Origin: Levilactobacillus cerevisiae
GTDB lineage: Bacteria > Bacillota > Bacilli > Lactobacillales > Lactobacillaceae
Reading direction: 5' to 3'
NCBI RefSeq assembly: GCF_003946245.1
Contig: NZ_RHNN01000002.1
Location: 62,001-126,000 of the forward strand
Length of the DNA: 64,000 bases
A model generated the notes under the pieces. That model did no database searches, was not told the DNA's origin, and saw nothing but the letters and a program-made list of their open reading frames with translations. Numbering within the stretch: position 1 is the stretch's first letter; each line of letters opens with the position of its first letter. Both the position numbers and the translations under genes were made by a program. Shown piece by piece: positions 60,934-64,000 of the stretch.

Positions 60934-60990
60934 TTAGTTAGTTTTTAGTTAGTTTTAGTTTACAAAGGCTAACTATCGTGCTAATATAAT
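60934..60990 (+). promoter_or_regulatory. MarR-ABC operon promoter and operator
   Basis: TTAGTTAG repeated twice (from 60934) and a CTAACTA on the far side form likely MarR binding sites. TTTACA (60959-60964), 17 bases, TAATAT (60982-60987) is the promoter. Confidence 0.6.
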
Positions 60991-61018
60991 TTTCATCAAG
61001 AACGAGGAGGCATTTTAC

Positions 61019-61555
61019 ATGTCAGAAAAAAGTCGCGAGTTAATGAAAACGTTTGGTAAGTTAATGCAGAACCGGGCCTTCCTGATGTCAGTCGGGCATC
61101 AGCCGGGGATGGGTGGTCACGGTGGCACCGGTGGCGCCCGGGGGCAGATGCGGCTCTTACACCTGTTACATCAGGCCAAGAACGGGCTAACCAATGCCGA
61201 TATTGCAGAAATGTTAGATATTCGGCCCAGCTCGGTCAGCGCCACCATCAGTAAGCTAGAAGATGCTGGTTTAGCGGAACGGGTTCCCAGTGAGACCGAT
61301 AAGCGCGCGGTGATCGTTAAGCTTACCGCACAGGGTCAACAGATGTTTGACCAGTACGATGAACGCGTTGACGATTGGTCCGAAAAGTTGTTCGGCGGAT
61401 TGACCGAGGGCGAGCAGGAACAATTGGGTGATCTGTTAACGAAGGTGACGCACCACGTGGGGGACTTGAACATGAATGACTTCATGCCCACGCGCCACGA
61501 CTGGCCCCACCGGGGAATGGGAAACATGGGCCATATGGATCGGCCCCACTGGTAA
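61019..61555 (+). CDS. MarR family regulator with Gly/His and Met/His-rich tails
   Basis: 178 residues, longer than usual. A Gly/His loop (GMGGHGGTGGARG, about residues 36-48) precedes a MarR winged helix (LTNADIAEMLDIRPSSVSATISKL.. ETDKRAVIVKLT). The C-terminus is Met/His-rich (RHDWPHRGMGNMGHMDRPHW), suggesting a metal-binding extension. AGGAGG before ATG. It precedes an ABC exporter by 38 bases and most likely represses it. Ligand unknown. Confidence 0.9.
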   Translation: MSEKSRELMKTFGKLMQNRAFLMSVGHQPGMGGHGGTGGARGQMRLLHLLHQAKNGLTNADIAEMLDIRPSSVSATISKLEDAGLAERVPSETDKRAVIVKLTAQGQQMFDQYDERVDDWSEKLFGGLTEGEQEQLGDLLTKVTHHVGDLNMNDFMPTRHDWPHRGMGNMGHMDRPHW

Positions 61556-61593
61556 CCTAGATTAGATTTTAGAAACGTTGGAGGCAAAGAGAG

Positions 61594-63363
61594 ATGGAAC
61601 GTAGAATGGCAGGACCAGCGACCGCCCAAAAGCGGCCTACTGGCAAATTTGATTTCAAGGGATTTTTACGGTTGATTCGGCAAACGAAGCCGAAGTATTG
61701 GCAGTTGTGGTTGGGCCTCTTCTTGGGGATGCTGGCCACCGGGGCGCAATTGGCGGTGCCTAAGCTGGCGCAATCCTTGATCAACGGACTGGGACACGCG
61801 ATGAACCAGCCGATGTTGATTACGGTGATTGTCCTGTTCATTGTCAGCGCAGCCGTGAGCGCCGTTTCGGGGGCCCTGCTGGGGTTCTTCGGTGAAAATG
61901 TCGTTGCCCGGCTCCGCGAGACACTGTGGCAGAAGCTCGTTCGGTTACGCGTCAGCTACTTTGATAACGTTAAGACTGGGGAAATGACTTCCCGGCTGGT
62001 GAACGATACCATGCAGATCAAGGATCTCCTGGCGAACTCGTTCCCTCAAATGATTACGTCTTTGCTCCAGTTGGTCGGGGCGCTGGTCATTATGGCCTTG
62101 ATGGATTGGCGGATGACCACGATTATGTTTGTGGCGGTGCCGATTGTGATGCTGGTGATGTTGCCCATCATGCGGCAGTCTGGGAAAATCGGGCATCAAC
62201 GGCAGGATGCCATGGCCACTTTCAGTGGGGCAACCGACGAGACGCTGGGTGAAATTCGCCTGGTCAAGTCGTCTAACGCGGAGTCCTATGAAACACAGAA
62301 TGGGACCAACCAGATCAATGACCTGTACCGGATTGGGCTGAAGGAAGCCATCTACGACGCGATTGCGGGCCCCGTCATGACGGCAGCCATGTTAGCCGTC
62401 TTCGTGGGCGTCCTGGCCTACGCAGCGATTCGGGTTTCCGAAGGCACCATGTCCATGGGGACGATGTTTTCCTTCTTGATGTACCTGTTCCAAATTATTG
62501 GACCTGCCGGAACGTTGGCGCGGTTCTTTACTGACTTGTCCAAGGCTAACGGGTCCACGGAGCGGGTTCGTGATTTGCTGGACGAACCAGAAGAACTGTT
62601 GACGAGTGGGGAAGCACAGTCCGTTACGAACCAAACGTTGGCCATGAGCCACGTGGACTTCGCCTACGAAGACGATGGCCAACCGGTGCTGCATGATGTG
62701 AATTTTGAAGCGAAACCCAATACGGTCGTGGCCTTTGCTGGACCGTCCGGTGGCGGGAAGTCGACCATCTTTGGGATGATTGAGCGCTACTACCAGCCAC
62801 AGAATGGCCAAGTGACCATTGGCGGCCAGGACGTCACCAACTTTAACCTGAGTGACTGGCGCTCTCAAATTGGGTATGTCAGTCAGGACTCAGCCATCAT
62901 GGCCGGCACGATTCGCCATAACCTAACCTATGGCGCGGACAAGGACTTCAGCGATGATGAGTTATGGCACGTGCTACAGTTGGCTTCCGCTGATAAATTT
63001 GTGCACAACATGGCCGATGGCTTGGACACCCAAGTTGGTGAACGCGGGGTCAAGGTCAGTGGTGGGCAGCGTCAGCGGTTGGCGATTGCCCGGGCCTTCC
63101 TCCGTGATCCGAAGATCTTACTCTTGGATGAGGCAACGGCCAGTCTGGATTCCGAATCCGAAGCTATGGTTCAACAGGCGCTCGGTGAGTTGATGAAGGG
63201 CCGGACGACCTTAATCATTGCCCACCGCTTGAGTACGATTGTGGATGCGGATAATATTTACTTTATTGAGGATGGCCATGTGAGTGGTCACGGCACACAT
63301 CAAGAATTAATGGCCAGCTTGCCAATCTACAAGGATTACGTCCGGATTCAGTTCAAGGAATAG
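61594..63363 (+). CDS. ABC exporter, fused permease and ATPase
   Basis: 589 residues. Six-helix transmembrane domain to about residue 310, then the ATPase: Walker A GPSGGGKST, Q-loop YVSQDS, signature SGGQRQR, Walker B ILLLDEA and AHRLST. A half-transporter of the LmrA/MsbA class, which dimerises for lipid or multidrug export. GGAGG eight bases before ATG. Second gene of the operon with the MarR regulator. Confidence 0.95.
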   Translation: MERRMAGPATAQKRPTGKFDFKGFLRLIRQTKPKYWQLWLGLFLGMLATGAQLAVPKLAQSLINGLGHAMNQPMLITVIVLFIVSAAVSAVSGALLGFFGENVVARLRETLWQKLVRLRVSYFDNVKTGEMTSRLVNDTMQIKDLLANSFPQMITSLLQLVGALVIMALMDWRMTTIMFVAVPIVMLVMLPIMRQSGKIGHQRQDAMATFSGATDETLGEIRLVKSSNAESYETQNGTNQINDLYRIGLKEAIYDAIAGPVMTAAMLAVFVGVLAYAAIRVSEGTMSMGTMFSFLMYLFQIIGPAGTLARFFTDLSKANGSTERVRDLLDEPEELLTSGEAQSVTNQTLAMSHVDFAYEDDGQPVLHDVNFEAKPNTVVAFAGPSGGGKSTIFGMIERYYQPQNGQVTIGGQDVTNFNLSDWRSQIGYVSQDSAIMAGTIRHNLTYGADKDFSDDELWHVLQLASADKFVHNMADGLDTQVGERGVKVSGGQRQRLAIARAFLRDPKILLLDEATASLDSESEAMVQQALGELMKGRTTLIIAHRLSTIVDADNIYFIEDGHVSGHGTHQELMASLPIYKDYVRIQFKE

Positions 63364-63378
63364 TTTCGGAGTGACATC

Positions 63379-63425
63379 AAAAAGGACCGCAATTATTGGC
63401 GATGGCCAGTAGTTGCGGTCCTTTT
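63379..63425. terminator. Bidirectional terminator
   Basis: AAAAAGGACCGCAA pairs with TTGCGGTCCTTTT. Serves the ABC exporter and the convergent gene at the window edge. Confidence 0.9.
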
Positions 63426-63441
63426 GTTGTGGGCTGCAAGA

Positions 63442-64000
63442 TTATTTAACGAGCTTAACGGCGTGTTTAGTGTAGCTGACGTGCCAGCCTTTAGGCAAGC
63501 CAGAAACGTGGGTGAACTTACCGGTCCGCTTGTGGAAGGTGAGCAGCTTCGTGCCGCTCTTGAGGTCACCCTTGGTTAGCTTCAGGGTACCACCCAATTT
63601 AGCGGTCTTCTTGATGGCTACGTGAGCGTCACGCGCCAATTCGAGTTGGCCTGATTTCTGCTGGTAGTTGCCCTTAACCGTGACCTTGGCCGTACTGAGT
63701 TGCAGCGTCCCGCCAGTCAATTTGACGTTACCGTTCCCAGCTGCGGTGGCCGATGCCAAACGCAAGGTACCAGCGGTTAACGTGGTGCCGCCAGTGAAGG
63801 CGTTGTGGCCGCTCAGTGTGAGACTACCGGAGCCGCTCTTGGTCAATTGGCCCTTGCCGGCGATGTCGTTGCGCCAGTTGTCCTGGGCGTTGAAGCCACC
63901 TTGCTTGGCGTCCATGTTGACGGTGACCCGCTCGTTCAGTGCGCCGTAACCATTGGCAGCAGAGAAGAGGTCGAGGCGGCCCCAGCCTTCAGCGTCGTCC
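63442..64000 (-). CDS. C-terminal part of a secreted protein with beta-strand (PATR-like) repeats; 5' end outside window
   Basis: Open to the window edge: the frame continues above the ATG at 63915, reading DDAEGWGRLDLFSAANGYGA. The following part has autotransporter-associated beta-strand-like units (GKGQLTKSGSGSLTLSGHN, FTGGTTLTAGTLRLAS, GNVKLTGGTLQLS), then a Lys-rich end (TKHAVKLVK). The GWGRLDLFSAANGYG segment recalls lactobacillar PAP2-type secreted phosphatases carrying such repeats, but the catalytic part is not visible. No LPxTG motif. Confidence 0.7.
   Translation of the reverse strand, partial: DDAEGWGRLDLFSAANGYGALNERVTVNMDAKQGGFNAQDNWRNDIAGKGQLTKSGSGSLTLSGHNAFTGGTTLTAGTLRLASATAAGNGNVKLTGGTLQLSTAKVTVKGNYQQKSGQLELARDAHVAIKKTAKLGGTLKLTKGDLKSGTKLLTFHKRTGKFTHVSGLPKGWHVSYTKHAVKLVK

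Noticed and set aside
1-64000. tRNA, rRNA, tmRNA or 6S genes
   Set aside because: No cloverleaf, GTTCGANTC-type arm or ribosomal core motif was noticed on either strand; a dedicated scan was not possible.

Overview
The window looks like chromosomal DNA of a low-to-moderate G+C lactic acid bacterium. A Levilactobacillus-type (former Lactobacillus brevis group) member of the Lactobacillaceae is the best fit. This rests on content seen here: WxL-domain surface proteins, KxYKxGKxW/LPxTG adhesins, an Apf-type cell-wall enzyme, arcB-arcC-YfcC carrier genes, a DUF998 membrane protein, many AGGAGG-type ribosome sites and frequent GTG/TTG starts. No species was determined and base composition was not computed.

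Layout. 0-7.2 kb: a WxL protein, an Rrf2 regulator, an F420-type NADP oxidoreductase, a zinc alcohol dehydrogenase with a LysR gene, and repeat-rich spacers. 7.2-19.7 kb: two tandem aldo/keto reductases, a BspA-MucBP-WxL surface protein, a DUF998 protein, small exported proteins, an Apf-like protein, UppP, two cupins and methionine aminopeptidase. 19.7-27.6 kb: a surface island with two giant paralogous adhesins around a secreted tyrosine phosphatase. 27.6-37.8 kb: a small membrane protein, an orphan RHH antitoxin, a HAD phosphatase, a Bcr/CflA-type exporter, a purine permease, a LysR-controlled three-gene operon, a matrixin-like protease and glutathione peroxidase. 37.8-41.7 kb: a copper operon (two cupredoxins, a Cu P-type ATPase, a 34-residue membrane peptide) and a serine hydrolase. 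42.2-48.1 kb: a GlnK/GlnL-like two-component system divergent from arcB-arcC-yfcC. 49.3-53.8 kb: a GPP34-like protein and the proton-translocating transhydrogenase operon pntA1-A2-B. 54.9-64 kb: a GntR-ABC operon, a MarR/MFS divergent pair, TauE, two VOC proteins, a MarR-ABC exporter operon, and a truncated surface protein at the edge.

The most unusual signal is a family of at least 17 intergenic elements of about 90-180 bp. They share short conserved cores, while their stems differ between copies yet mostly remain complementary within a copy. They occur mainly in pairs (tandem or head-to-head) and never inside a gene. They are not IS elements, CRISPRs or any structured RNA I can name. A second candidate system is a translational attenuator: a 21-codon leader ORF and mutually exclusive hairpins in front of the Bcr/CflA-type drug exporter, behind a strong promoter. 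Other points of interest are the copper operon with its operator pair, a terminator-like hairpin inside a 5' leader at 27.6 kb, a candidate small RNA near 60.3 kb, and an 87-bp direct repeat bracketing the LysR-YbhB operon.

All functional names are read from motifs and remembered family features. No search was run. Confidence values reflect that.
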